Made by a program: the position numbers and the translations under genes. From Neopestalotiopsis rosae (Eukaryota; Ascomycota; Sordariomycetes; Amphisphaeriales; Sporocadaceae), in the NCBI GenBank assembly GCA_023078685.1, contig JALGAS010000003.1:1302001-1366000 (forward strand): a stretch of 64,000 nt of DNA, in the 5' to 3' direction. Under the pieces are notes generated by a model. It was given only the letters and a program-made list of their open reading frames with translations, did not search any database and was not told the origin of the DNA. Shown piece after piece: positions 23,752 through 37,599 of this stretch. Each line of letters starts with the position of its first letter. Positions within the stretch are counted from its first letter, which is position 1.

Positions 23752-25257
23752 TTATGCAGGGGCGGTACCCTAGACAAGAATCAATCGTTAGCAACTAGTT
23801 CCCAATCCAGCGATGTCATGATGAAAGATGTATTCTCTGCTAGAGCAGAATCACAAAGGAGACTTTCTTTTTCTTACCTTCCAGTACTTGCTCGGCACAA
23901 ACGGCATCTTGGTGACGACGGCGTTCCTCTCGCGGCCGCGCACCTTGACCTTGACCTCGGTGCCGCTCTTGTGCTGGCCGTCCTTGATGTAGCCCATGGC
24001 GATGTTCTTGCCCAGGGTCGGGGACGGGCAGCCGCTGGTGACGACGCCAATCTTGTTGCCGCCGGCGTCGACGATCTCGGCGCCCTCGCGGGCCGGGGCG
24101 CCCTCGACCACGAGGCCCACGCGCCGCCTGCTCACGCCGCTGCCCCCCTTGCTCTTGGGGGTCAGCTGGGGCACAATGACCTCGGAGCCGTGAAAGGCGC
24201 CCGGGGAGCGGCGGTCCTTGCCAATGACCCAGCTCAGGCCGGCCTCGACGGGCGTCGTGGTGTCGTCGAGGTCGTGGCCGTACAGGCACATGCCCGCCTC
24301 GAGGCGGAGGCTGTCGCGGGCGCCCAGGCCGGCGAGCTGCAGGCGGTCGGGCCCGGCGCTCGCCAGCAGCGCCTCGGTCACGGCGACGGTGTCGTCGGGG
24401 TGGATGGAGATCTCGAAGCCGTCCTCGCCCGTGTAGCCGCCGCGGCTCACGAGGACGGGCTTGCTGAGCTCGCGGAGGCGGGCCTCCTCGGGCACGAGCA
24501 GGATCTCGGCCAGGAGCTCCTCGGACAGGGGGCCCTGGAGGGCGATGAGGCCCCAGCCGTCGAGGACCTCGTGCTCGACCTTTTTGCCGCCGGCCTTTTC
24601 CCACTTGCTCAGCTGCTCCCGCAGGTACCCGAGGTCCTTGTCCCGGCAGGCGGCGTTGGTGACGACGTAGAAGAGGTCATCGCCCAGCCGGGTGACGATG
24701 GTGTCGTCGACGATGCCGCCGGTGCCCGGCCACAGCAGCGTCGACAGCGTGCTCTGGTGGAGCGGCAGGGTCTGGAGCGAGGCGGGCGTCACCTTTTGCA
24801 AGAAATCCGTGGCGCCGGGCCCGGAGAAGCGGTGCTGCACCATGTGGCCGACGTCGAATAGCGAGGCGTGCGATCGCGTAAAGTGGTGCGAGGCCGCGAC
24901 CGAGAGCGAGCTGTACTGCACGGGCATGTGGAAGCCGCCAAAGGGCACCATCTTGGCACCGTGGGCGACGTGGAGGTCATACAACGGCGTCTTGCTCAAG
25001 GGCTCGCTCGACTCGGGAGCCGATGCATATTGCCTCTTTTGCACCTGTCGTCCGGCAGCGACATGGTTTCTCAGGACAGCAGGTTGTTGCTGCTGTTGTT
25101 GCCGTGTGGATAGTGTTGCAGAGCGGCTGCTGCTGCTAATGGCTGGCGGAGCTGTCGTGGAGATGGGTCGGGACGACAGGACGAGACCTGGGGACCGCGG
25201 GGCCGAGAGGGCGGATACAGCCTTACGGCCCCTTGGAAGAGCTCTTGCAAGCTTCAT
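23752..25257 (-). CDS. GCV1: Aminomethyltransferase, glycine cleavage T-protein
   Basis: Minus-strand exons 25257-23878 and 23769-23752 encode 465 residues. The last exon is only six codons (GTAPA plus stop): the first exon ends PFVPSKYWK at a GTAAGA donor, and a GCTAACG branch site with a CTAG acceptor precedes GGTACC. Residues 1-75 are Arg/Ser-rich and lack acids, a mitochondrial presequence. The mature part starts KTPLYDLHVAHGAKMVPFGG and continues with HMPVQYSS, FDVGHM, the folate-fold signature GYTGEDGFEISI, LRLEAGMCLYGHDLD and the C-terminal barrel (GVVTSGCPSPTLGKNIAMGYI). The enzyme transfers the methylene carbon of the H-protein aminomethyl intermediate to tetrahydrofolate and releases ammonia in the mitochondrial matrix. 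Codon use is extremely GC3-rich, which opens long antisense frames of 347 codons; these are artefacts. Confidence 0.95.
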
Positions 25258-26502
25258 TTTGAGTCAATTGAGGAAATCTAAAGTAGAACGAGTAGAAAAA
25301 TATTGATTTCTTTGTGTTCGTCCTGCAATCCTCGACTGAAAGTCCAAAAACCTAAAATAATAGCCGAGCTCTCCAACTCGGCTTATGATCCGACGTATTT
25401 CAGCGTCAGTGGTCGGCCGATCAGCCCGATAGCGGGGTGGAGCTATTTCTCAAGTGCCTGATAAAAATGTCACGAGAATGACATAGGCAATGATGGCTGG
25501 TTTTGGCCGACCAGCGATTGGCTCAGATATGGTTGAGACATGACTCGGTAATCGATAAAAAGGATAGCCTGCTCCTCGTTACCTATCTATACAACTTGAG
25601 AACAACATTTGGGTAATTGAGTTTGTATCGAGTTGGAGAGATCTTCTCAAGTACACATTACCTAGCTAGATATACGTAACTTGAACCGAGTATGCGGCTT
25701 CGTTTCCCTTACGCCGATAAATGTAAAAACAGCTGGTTACATTGAGGCAGGGCTCGAGTATGCACGTGTGCCATTGATATGTGCAGGCAAAATAATAATC
25801 TTTGGACCCTCACCGTCGCAGGATACCAAATACAGACAAACGAACATCGGCAGCAGCAACGCTTGTGCGCATTAAGGTTGTATCCAGAAAGAAACCGCCA
25901 GGGGTGAACATGGTGCGTGAAACGTTGAAAAGCTAAATGCAGACATCCAACCAAGGTGCAGACATATAGCCAGGTAGGTTGGGGCCCGGAAATCAACAGA
26001 GGCTGGTGCTCTCAATGCTCGCCTCGCATCAATATACTAGAGCTACTGGGTGAGCAGAGGTGAAACGTTCAAACTGTTGCATCAGACCACCCAAGGCATG
26101 TGCCAAAGAGCCACGCGCTTCCGGTGCAACAGTACTTCAAAGGTGTAAGCATTTCACAGTTGTTACGCCATCTCATTAGGAGGAAAATGACTCTTTTGCT
26201 TTCCATAAATTAAATCGTACAAATTCCATACCTGTACGCCCTCCTCTCCCCCCAAATCCTCCAAAAACAATCATCATGCAGACCAGGAATTTTGCCGAAC
26301 GAATGGGTTCACGGTAGAAACCATCACAAGAGAGGACAATGGGGTACGGAGAAAGATGGATTCGTGATTTATGGACTATAACTTGGCTCCAGACAGAGGG
26401 AATGATTGCCAGGTACAATCGACCCACGTAGCCGGAGCGAAAAAACTTGGGACGCCGGTTGAGGATTTCGATTCGTTATCTACCGCCAGGGTTGCTGCTC
26501 CT
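25258..26502. other. Intergenic region, no gene seen
   Basis: GCV1 promoter (about 25,258-25,900) and ARF1 3' end (about 25,900-26,500). No family resemblance in any frame. Confidence 0.55.
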
Positions 26503-29228
<2,726 letters not shown>

Positions 29229-30034
29229 ATGCAGCTCTTCTCGTCGGTAGCCCTGCTGCTGTCTGCCAGCTTGTTCCAAGCTGTGCTTGGCCACAACATT
29301 CAGCTTCCCGCCCATGGCCGCGAATGTTTCCACGAGCAGCTCCGCCGCGATGACAAGATGACCGTGACCTTCCAGGTCGGCGACAGGGAATTTGGAAGTG
29401 CTGGCAACCTCGACATTGACTTCTGGGTACGTTTCTGAAGCTCGAGAAGGCGCTCAGCATGATCCAGCAAAAGACCTCTAGCCTTGGAGCTTTGTGCGAA
29501 AGATGGACAAGTAGCTGACGAGTTGTTATCAATAATCTAGATCTCTACTCCCAATGGCCAGTACGAGACCTTCCAGAAGAGCATTTCCAATGGCGACTAC
29601 TCATTCGATGCCAAGCAGGATGGCAAGTACATGTACTGCTTCGGCAACGAGCACTGGGGCGCCAACAGCAAGGAGGTCTCCTTCAATGTCCACGGAATTG
29701 TCTACGTCGCCGAGCACGAGGCCGACAAGGATCCTCTCGAGACCGAGGGTGAGCATTTGCCTTGTCCTTTTTTGGCAGAGAAACATATCTGCTTCCAAGC
29801 TGGATCATCTGGCTAACGTTATATACAGTCCGCCATCTCTCTGATCTCCTGACGTCCGTCAAGGATGAGCAATCCTACATTGTCCTTCGCGAGCGCACCC
29901 ACCGAAACACAGCCGAGAGCACCAACAGCCGAGTCAAGTGGTGGAACCTGTTTGTCATTGGCATGGTCATTGGAGAGTCCGTCTTCCAGGTCTGGTGGTT
30001 GCGCAGATTCTTCGAGGTTAAGCGTGTCGTGTAA
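29229..30034 (+). CDS. EMP24: p24-beta cargo adaptor Emp24
   Basis: Exons 29229-29426, 29541-29748 and 29829-30034 encode 203 residues. A signal peptide (residues 1-20, leucine-rich, ending VLGHN) is followed by HNIQLPAHGRECFHEQL, the opening of the Emp24 GOLD domain, whose cysteine pair is completed by YMYCFGNEHWG. VSFNVHGIVYV closes the domain, then a coiled coil (SDLLTSVKDEQSYIVLRERTH) and the strongly conserved RNTAESTNSRVKWWN lead into one membrane helix. The cytosolic tail RRFFEVKRVV contains the FF motif for coat binding and ends in a hydrophobic Val pair. It cycles between ER and Golgi in COPII/COPI vesicles and helps sort GPI-anchored cargo with Erv25, Erp1 and Erp2. Emp24 rather than Erv25 is chosen from the PAHGRECF and RERTHRNTAEST matches. 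Confidence 0.95.
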
Positions 30035-30684
30035 AACAAGATAACGATGTCTACGAGCAACATTTGGTCAGGAGAAACCTCGAGCTGGAATGAAAGAGGT
30101 CCTCCTGTTCTCGAATGTTCGGCGTTGAGCTGAGAGCTCTGGGGTATTGAAAAAAACAGAACGATTTACGGAGATGATCGCATAATCTCAATTATACATG
30201 TATACGATGGTATATCACGATTAATGTTCAGAGTGAAGAACTCATACTTCCGCCGTACTGCAGCCCGGTAGAGTCTGCAATGAAAGTCCAATATATGTTA
30301 GAAGGACGATTGCTATACGACCAGAAATCATCCCCATATTGTACGCTTTCAACGAGACCATTTTCAAATCACAATCACATGTTTGATAAAAACTGACAAC
30401 AACTGAATCCGTCGCTTATGATATCATGAAGTATATTCGTTCTCAAAGATGCGTTCTATATTCTAGACGCGCAACGCGTGTATTCAAAAGTCATGAAAAA
30501 AATAATTTTAACACCGTACGCCTCACCCAGCACCCAAAGCATGACGCCAGCCTGAATGTACAGGACATATGCAGAACATACAATGAATACACGTAGCTGC
30601 CGCCTAGCCCACTAACATTGCATATAATAATTATTACTGCCAAATCGACATGGTTCCAGCCAATGCATTTAGCAATTACTAGGT
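30035..30684. other. Intergenic region between convergent EMP24 and DUF3405 genes
   Basis: AT-rich 3'-end DNA of 650 bp; no gene or RNA seen. Confidence 0.55.
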
Positions 30685-33192
30685 TCAGGCGGCTGGGTCG
30701 CTCTCGGGAATCTGGGCCTCCTCGTGGATCTCTTCCACTGGTAGCTCCACACCCTTGATCGGATGCAGCAACATTGGTGGGAGGCACATGCGGCCCTCGC
30801 CTCCTCGCATCTGGTCGACGGTTGATGCGTTCTTGGTCTTATCCTCGACGAGTTCGAATTCTTCACCTCCATCATTGTTGACTTTCAGACCAAGCCAGCG
30901 GCGGTAGAGATTTGGTGCGAATCCAGAATCATAGAACCACGTAAGACCACGAAGATTGTGCTCGCGGTCGCCATAGACTGACGTGCGCGAGCCACCCGTG
31001 GCACCGTTCTTGCCATTGTTCAATGTCTGTGCTAGAACGGCCGTGGGCCATTCACGGTCGACGTACAGCGGGTGGGGCGCAAAGACAGCCTTATAACCAT
31101 GCTGAAGAGCGACGGTTGCTGGCCACATTTCAGGGAAGGCGAACTGTTTCTTGAAGGCCGTCATCCGATGCATGGTCAGCAAGAGGCGGCGAGACATGCG
31201 AGCAGCAGTGATGATCTGAGCCCTGCGAGGAGGCTTCTCCCGTGTCGTGTTGTAGCCTGTGATATCATCTGCGAGCCCCCAAGTTGTGCCCTCAGGATCG
31301 AACAAGGGGTTGAAGCAAATATAGTCGGCCTCTTCACCAACTCCCCAGACATCCTTGTCCTTCTGATAGGTGGTCTCAGGCTTCGGGTCGTTCTCATACT
31401 CGAACCAATCGTCCTCTTCGATGGGACGCTCAGGACCCCAGATGATCTTGTCACCACGGTTCGTGGGGCGGCCCTGCTTATCCTTGCCATTGACTCCCTC
31501 CCAAACGTTGTCAGCACCGACAGTGCCATCCTCTGCCTGATATCGTGCCTTTTGCTTAAACTCTGACCAGTCACCATGAACGGATGGCAAGTAGAATCGG
31601 CCGTTACGTTCCCATAGACCTTTTCTGGGCTGCTGCTTGGCCCAGTTCTCTACCTTGGTGAAGAAGTCGTAGTAGTGGCCAGTGTAACGAATATCCATTT
31701 CCCATTGCCAGAAATACTCGTACTCGGGGTGCTGGTAGGCGAAATATTGCATGGCCATGGCCAAACCTCGATAGACACCATGAACGGGTAGATCTGGGCC
31801 TCGAGTAAAGAGATCATAGATACCCTGATACAGTGAAAGCATTTGTGTTTCTGTCCAGAATGTGACGAGACCTTGGAACTCCTGTGGAATGACATCCCGT
31901 ATCCGCTGTTCATACGTGGCGTGATCAGCCCAGATGGGGTGGGCGGCATCATTTCGTACTTGCACCAGGAGATGAACGTCGTAGCGGCCACCGGAAGCAA
32001 GAGACAACTCGGTGATCAGAGACCGAAGATTCATCAAGTCTTCCTCCCGGAAAAAGTATTCGTCCCAGACGCGAATAACAACCGCGGTTCTTCCTAGCTT
32101 GGTAGCGACCTCGGTGCTGTCTACCGATGATCTTGCTTGGTCTTCTGCTGCAGCTGCTTCTGATAACATGTCACGAGTAAGCAGTGTAGCATTGGCCGAC
32201 TTGTCGTCGATAAAGAAGCCGTGGGGTGTTGGAGTGCGCTCAGGCAAAGCCTTGTATCGCGCAGCATTTGATTGGTAGCAACGGCGTTGCGCATCAGCCC
32301 AGTCAAGGTTTCTCCAGTCGACGGCTGGAACTTTGGACCACGTTTGTTCAGAGCCCTCCCTTTCGCCATGCTCACCAATTCCTAGGCCGCCGTTTCTCTG
32401 AGAATATCCCAGTCCATAAGGACCATATCTACCATATCTCTCATAGCAGATCTCCTCATTGAAGCCGAGTGCATCATACGAGCCCACGATTGCCTCTGGG
32501 AAACCATTGGGGCGACCTTCGTAGTATCGAATAGGAGGAACGCGAAGCTTGTTGCTCGCGTCGAGGAAACACTCATTGATCTTTTCGGGGGCGGTCTGGA
32601 AGATGCTCTTGGGGTGATTCACGAATTCCTTGCTCTCGGGAAAGCTGCGACGGTGAAGACTTGGGTCTTCAGTAAAGTTGACGTAGGCAAGTTTGCTGAG
32701 TGGCAGCTCGTCCTCGGGTCGAGGATATTCTGGAACGTTTTTCTGGATTGGAACGAGATTCCGGATTCCACCATAGTATCGCGTGAGGAAGTCATACGAC
32801 TCCCACAAAGCGGGCTTCGGTGGCGGTTTGTACACGCCACCAAGTTCGATCATTCGGTTTTCGTTCTGGCTTGCGCGTACCAATGTGAACATGAACAGCA
32901 GTATGCTCGATACCAGGCCTATGCAAAGGTACCGGATGACCTTGTTTGGTAACCGAGACCCTATCGGCCTGCCGGGCCTCCTCGAGAGGGAGAAGGGCGT
33001 CTTGAGCATTGGTGCCGCGGCCGATGCGTGTCTGGAATTAGGTGAAGATTCTAATGAGTAGTCTTCGTAGTCGGACTCGTCGTAGGAATCGTTCGAGTCG
33101 CGGTCTTTTCCGAGGTTCTCGTAGACTGGCAGCTTCGAGTGCCGTCCGTCGCGAGACCGCGGAGGGTTGAGGGAGAGGACTCCCATTCTCAT
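30685..33192 (-). CDS. DUF3405 type II membrane protein
   Basis: A single-exon gene of 835 residues from the ATG at 33192 (MRMGVLSLNPPRSRDG); the frame stays open further upstream but without an ATG-supported conserved segment. Residues 1-75 are cytosolic, Ser/Asp-rich. One hydrophobic helix at about 83-103 (YLCIGLVSSILLFMFTLV) anchors it, leaving a large lumenal domain. That domain has a family-typical pattern: TAVVIRVWDEYFFREEDLMNLRSLITELSL, YDVHLLVQVRND, the acidic-aromatic HPEYEYFWQWEMDIRYTGHYYDFF and RKGLWERNGRFYLPS. I recognise this as the fungal DUF3405 family, which has the look of a Golgi glycosyltransferase-like fold: the DxD-like EMDIRYTG segment sits where nucleotide-sugar enzymes bind metal. 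That catalytic role is inference. A minus-strand gene, convergent with EMP24. Confidence 0.9.
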   Translation of the reverse strand: MRMGVLSLNPPRSRDGRHSKLPVYENLGKDRDSNDSYDESDYEDYSLESSPNSRHASAAAPMLKTPFSLSRRPGRPIGSRLPNKVIRYLCIGLVSSILLFMFTLVRASQNENRMIELGGVYKPPPKPALWESYDFLTRYYGGIRNLVPIQKNVPEYPRPEDELPLSKLAYVNFTEDPSLHRRSFPESKEFVNHPKSIFQTAPEKINECFLDASNKLRVPPIRYYEGRPNGFPEAIVGSYDALGFNEEICYERYGRYGPYGLGYSQRNGGLGIGEHGEREGSEQTWSKVPAVDWRNLDWADAQRRCYQSNAARYKALPERTPTPHGFFIDDKSANATLLTRDMLSEAAAAEDQARSSVDSTEVATKLGRTAVVIRVWDEYFFREEDLMNLRSLITELSLASGGRYDVHLLVQVRNDAAHPIWADHATYEQRIRDVIPQEFQGLVTFWTETQMLSLYQGIYDLFTRGPDLPVHGVYRGLAMAMQYFAYQHPEYEYFWQWEMDIRYTGHYYDFFTKVENWAKQQPRKGLWERNGRFYLPSVHGDWSEFKQKARYQAEDGTVGADNVWEGVNGKDKQGRPTNRGDKIIWGPERPIEEDDWFEYENDPKPETTYQKDKDVWGVGEEADYICFNPLFDPEGTTWGLADDITGYNTTREKPPRRAQIITAARMSRRLLLTMHRMTAFKKQFAFPEMWPATVALQHGYKAVFAPHPLYVDREWPTAVLAQTLNNGKNGATGGSRTSVYGDREHNLRGLTWFYDSGFAPNLYRRWLGLKVNNDGGEEFELVEDKTKNASTVDQMRGGEGRMCLPPMLLHPIKGVELPVEEIHEEAQIPESDPAA

Positions 33193-36100
33193 CTGACGAG
33201 AAGATCCGCGAACCTGGACAACAACAGGGCTTTTGAACAAAGAGTATCGCGAATTTTGTGCTAGGAAATGTCGTACGCTAGGATGCAAAAATGCAACAAA
33301 AATGCGACGACAACTAACGCGCCAAAGCCCTTTGACGGCAGCAGTAGCGAGGAAAGGGGGAGAGGCAGACGAACAGTAATGACTGCAATCGCGGGTATTC
33401 CAAAGTCTCAAAAAGAGCAAATCCAAGTGCTTGGTGCCAGGTTTAAGCTTGTTTAGGTGCTGGTGGTCAAATCTGTAGGTAGCGAGTGTTACGTCAATAG
33501 CGGGTACACTGAATGTTTGGTCGCTGCAGAGAAGCACTCGTGTGTATCGTATCGCGGAAGCCCGACGTTTGGCTTTGGAAACACAAGCACAAACACGGCT
33601 TTGGGGAGGGAAAAGCCTTGAGCTCTCGTTTGTCCTCGCTGTTGCTTGTCCGCGACTGCGCGAAAAACAAGACGATGCAGCAGGAGAGTCGAGATTGAGG
33701 ACTGAAAACAGGGAGGGAAAGAATGAGAGCGCAGAGGTAGTGTATTTCCAAAACTGGGCCGCCGCTGGCGAGTCCGATAATGTAACCTGGTAGTAAAACT
33801 AGCAGCCCGGGCTTGACGAGAGTGCGTTCCAGCACACCCCATCAGCCATTCATGTTGTGGTTCGCCCCTCTCGATCCAGCCTAGCGCCGGCGCCGCTTTT
33901 TTCTCCAGCCTTTTGAGTGGCCAATCCACCATTTTCATCCAGGAACGGAAACGGCACAGGCGGTAACCTGAGTAACGGGCAGGATTTAGAGTTGGACAAG
34001 AATCAACAACAGGTTTGACAGGATTCGTAGTATAGCCGCATGTTTTTGATTGGTGTTACGAGATGATCGATGACAGGATTATTATAGCGTACCTAGATAG
34101 TACTCTTTTGAGTCTCTTCTCGTACAGAGCATTTCACACGTCCAGCGCAGTGGGATGAAGGGCGCCAAGTATATATACGTTGACGTTCTAGAAAGTAGTC
34201 TATATTATGCTTGTCAAGCATTAATATCAACAATCTGGCGGGCTTTGTCAAAAGGTGAGCTCATCCGATATTTAGCCCAATAGACGTGGTAAACCATACT
34301 ACTTGACGTTGCATCTCATTCGCCCATGTTCTAGCAACTCCATTGTTGTCCAACGTCAGCAATGCCAATAGTTTTTGCCAATTTCACACGCCACAGAGGC
34401 GCATACAGTTGATTACCATGGACTAGAGTGTAATGGTCTTTACTTTGAAGCAAATTATTGAATATCCATCCATTAAACTCATTATTCACCGTAATGAAAT
34501 AGGAATAGACGTATTTCAGTATATTAATGTGTTGTGATGCAATGCGCTGGATTAGCCAAATTGTTACTTTGAACGATGTTCAATTTTGCTGGCATATTAC
34601 TCTTCAACATTACCTCTGTGAGCAACATATGTAATCATGAAAATTCGACCAAAAAAAAAATTCGAATTATACGAATGTGGATTGTTCCCCCTTGGCATAT
34701 TTGTTCTAGCCAGAAAGAAGTGAATAAACATCTGTCAGTCTAAATACATAGTAATTGATATTCTGTAGGTCAGTTCTTGTATTTGCAGTGTTATTGCTGG
34801 TGGGTGGTAGCTCGAGTTCAACTTGTTTGTCGGTACTCGAGAGACAGAGATGGCGATCTGCGATGATTTTCCACCTATTCGAGGCGAAGTCAGCCATATG
34901 ACTGCATCCCAAGACAAGTTCAAGACAAGCAACGCGTTTCAACATGTTGGATACTACATTGCGCCAAATATATGAATTTGATTATGTATACTGCGAGTCA
35001 AGTGCGACAAAGCTAAAAGCAGCGTCACCTCCAAATAGAAGCACCGTTTACGGCTAATAAAGGCAACATCGGTTACAGCCAGTCCAGCCAGCCCAGCCAG
35101 CATGAATCGACTGCCTACTTTGGGCCGATTGCACATGTGTCGAATCTTTTTTAGATTGTTGCCCCTTGACCACCCACCATGGTGGGTGTGGGTGGGTGCA
35201 TGGATGTACGCTTGGCGGGCTGCCCCAAGCCGGGGGTTCTCCTCCAGTTTTGCCAGTGTCCACTGACGAACGAACTGACGGCGCCCACTTAGCGGCGGGA
35301 ATTGCATCTGGATTAGAGTCCAGACTGGCAGAGACCTCGCAGAATTTGGTACGGCCCCCAAAATAAAAAGGAGTTGCTATGAGCAACGGTTCTTTGCTGC
35401 CTTGGTCTTGAAAATCAATGGGTCGGGCCTATCGATGAAATGTGACGACATGACAGCGACATTCTTATACTATTCTGCTTGCTATGGAGTATAGTTTAAT
35501 ATTTCATATTGACCATGGCGTACGGTGCATAGCTCGCGGACTCTTCCACTAATTGCAAATCACCTAAAATAGGCAGTGGCGGCTCGTGCCGTATATTTGT
35601 GTCCGGTCAGTGCCTACCTTAGCATTACCATCGTCTTTGCCAGGTGGAATATGTACTTTAGGAGTCTGAAAGTACGAGTTGTGTGCTCGTATCTTTTATA
35701 CTTTGTACGTACTGCTTCTGCTCAGCTTTCGACGCCAACATACGCATCGCTGTTCCGTCGTTACACGAAAGCTCTCCGAGTTTACGCTGCAGTGTGCACT
35801 CTGGCGCCACTCAATGGTCAACGTATCTGCCAGTTGGCGACACTATCCTCTCACCCAAGGTGATAATTCACGAGACCGTGGGCCGACGTGCTCGAGTCGA
35901 CTGTTCAAACTGGTCTGGTCTCAGCTGTGACCTCTGGTCTTTGAGGAGGGTATCATCAATATGCTGCAAGCAACTAAATAATATTCAAGGTATTGTAGAG
36001 ACTCACTGGGCCAGGAAACCCATCACCTTGCAGCAATACACCAAATTATAAGCAATTGTAACACTCGGATCAGCTGGCTACGATCCAACTCGACGGAAGA

Positions 36101-37599
36101 CCATATATACGCGAAGCAGCACAGCATTGATCCTCGCCGTCACGAACGCTTGGGCACGAGATGTGGTAGTCTGGGCAATATTGAATCACTATTTCATCAA
36201 CCAATAAAAGCCTGCCACCGCGTTCCTCAAGGGGCGAAAACCAATCAGTATCAGTGTGCTTCAGGTCATGTGGAAGCTTACACCGTTTTTTTGCAGCTGT
36301 CGTGGCCATTGCTTTGAAGGTTCTACTCTCGTTAGCACACAAGGACCAATCTTGGACCAGCCGGAAGTCGGGGTTGATGTGCCGTTATTCAAAAGTAGCC
36401 GACGTCTCTCAACCGAAAGACCGGCCATCACGCGATCAGATAGAATCAAGAGCTCGTGGCTTCATTCCAAGCGAAGACGTGTAGGTGAACGAAAGGGCAA
36501 CGAGGTCAGGCACGACTGCAGAAGAATATTGAACAACAAACCTCCGGATACGGCAGCAAGTGGGGCAGCGGGAGCTGCTTTGGTGCCTACTTACCTACTC
36601 ACGCCGGTGAGCTCGGTCGTAACTCAATCGAGCAAAGCCCACCCCCCGAGGAGCACCTCGAGCATTTGCTACTCAGCATACCCGGGATCGACGATGGCCT
36701 TACTCCAATTGCTAATAATCCCCTGCTTTCCTGGTCATATGCCTCTTTCGCCTCCTTTCTCCTCACAGCGGTCTCGGTGTCCAAGACGTCCAAAGCTATA
36801 GTCTGTCGATCTTACAGTGAAAAAAGGGGACACGACACTATTGAATACTCCATCAACCAACACCATTTCTCGGTGAACAACATGGCAGTTCTGCTTCTGA
36901 TTCTGGTCGCCTCTCGCCACGTTGCCCATCGTGAATGGGGTTTTACGCAAAGCTTGTCAATACAGCTCTTTCGACGCTTTTCCGAAGACATTGGCGACCA
37001 TACTGGGACTTGTGAAAGAACTACAGGATAAGTGATCTTACCCACTGGCAGGGCTGACCGTGAAACCTACAATCAGGTAGCCACGGCGCCAACCAAGTGA
37101 CCCCGGGTCAACCGTTCCGCAGCGCTGGGGGAGCTCTGACGTTGCAAGCTCGGATAATCCAACGCATTTGATTCGTGTACCTTCATATGCAGCAAGCTTT
37201 AGTCGGATGCAGGTGGGCACCGGTTATCGGTGATGGACTACAACCTATAGGCTTTCCAGAATTCCTATATGACTGGCCTGGCAAGGTTAGATTCGACTTC
37301 TTAGCCGCAGCGTCACACCACGGGACACGAACCGACGTCAATTCCACAACGACTAGTCACGTTCCCACTCATTCTGGGCATCTGTCGTTTCCATAAGACG
37401 GACGATGCCCCCCTCATACCTGACGTCCTGAAATGGCCGACTCTTGCGTCCAGGCAGATATTTTGAAGACTCCAGCTCAAGGTTTGCTCATCTCAAACTT
37501 GCTTCGTCTCTAGTCGTCTATACTTTCAAGTTATCCTCTTATCATAGTTCAACACAGCAGCAGCCCAGACTACTCTCGTCACATGCACCCATCTAAATC
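33193..37599. other. 4.4-kb region with no recognisable gene
   Basis: The first kilobase would be the promoter of the DUF3405 gene. From about 34,000 to 35,000 the DNA is AT-rich with many short direct and inverted words and few open frames. An 18-bp perfect palindrome CACCCACCATGGTGGGTG lies at 35171-35188. Frames of 100-180 codons around 36,250-36,800 have no domain, no consistent codon bias and no matching splice sites, so I do not call them. Confidence 0.5.

Noticed and set aside
23818..24861. 347-codon plus-strand frame antisense to GCV1
   Set aside because: Composition is Ala/Gly/Leu/Val-rich with no domains; it is the mirror of GC3-rich GCV1 codons.
36256..36801. 181-codon plus-strand frame
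   Set aside because: Low-quality Arg/Ser-rich sequence without domain, splice sites or upstream promoter features.
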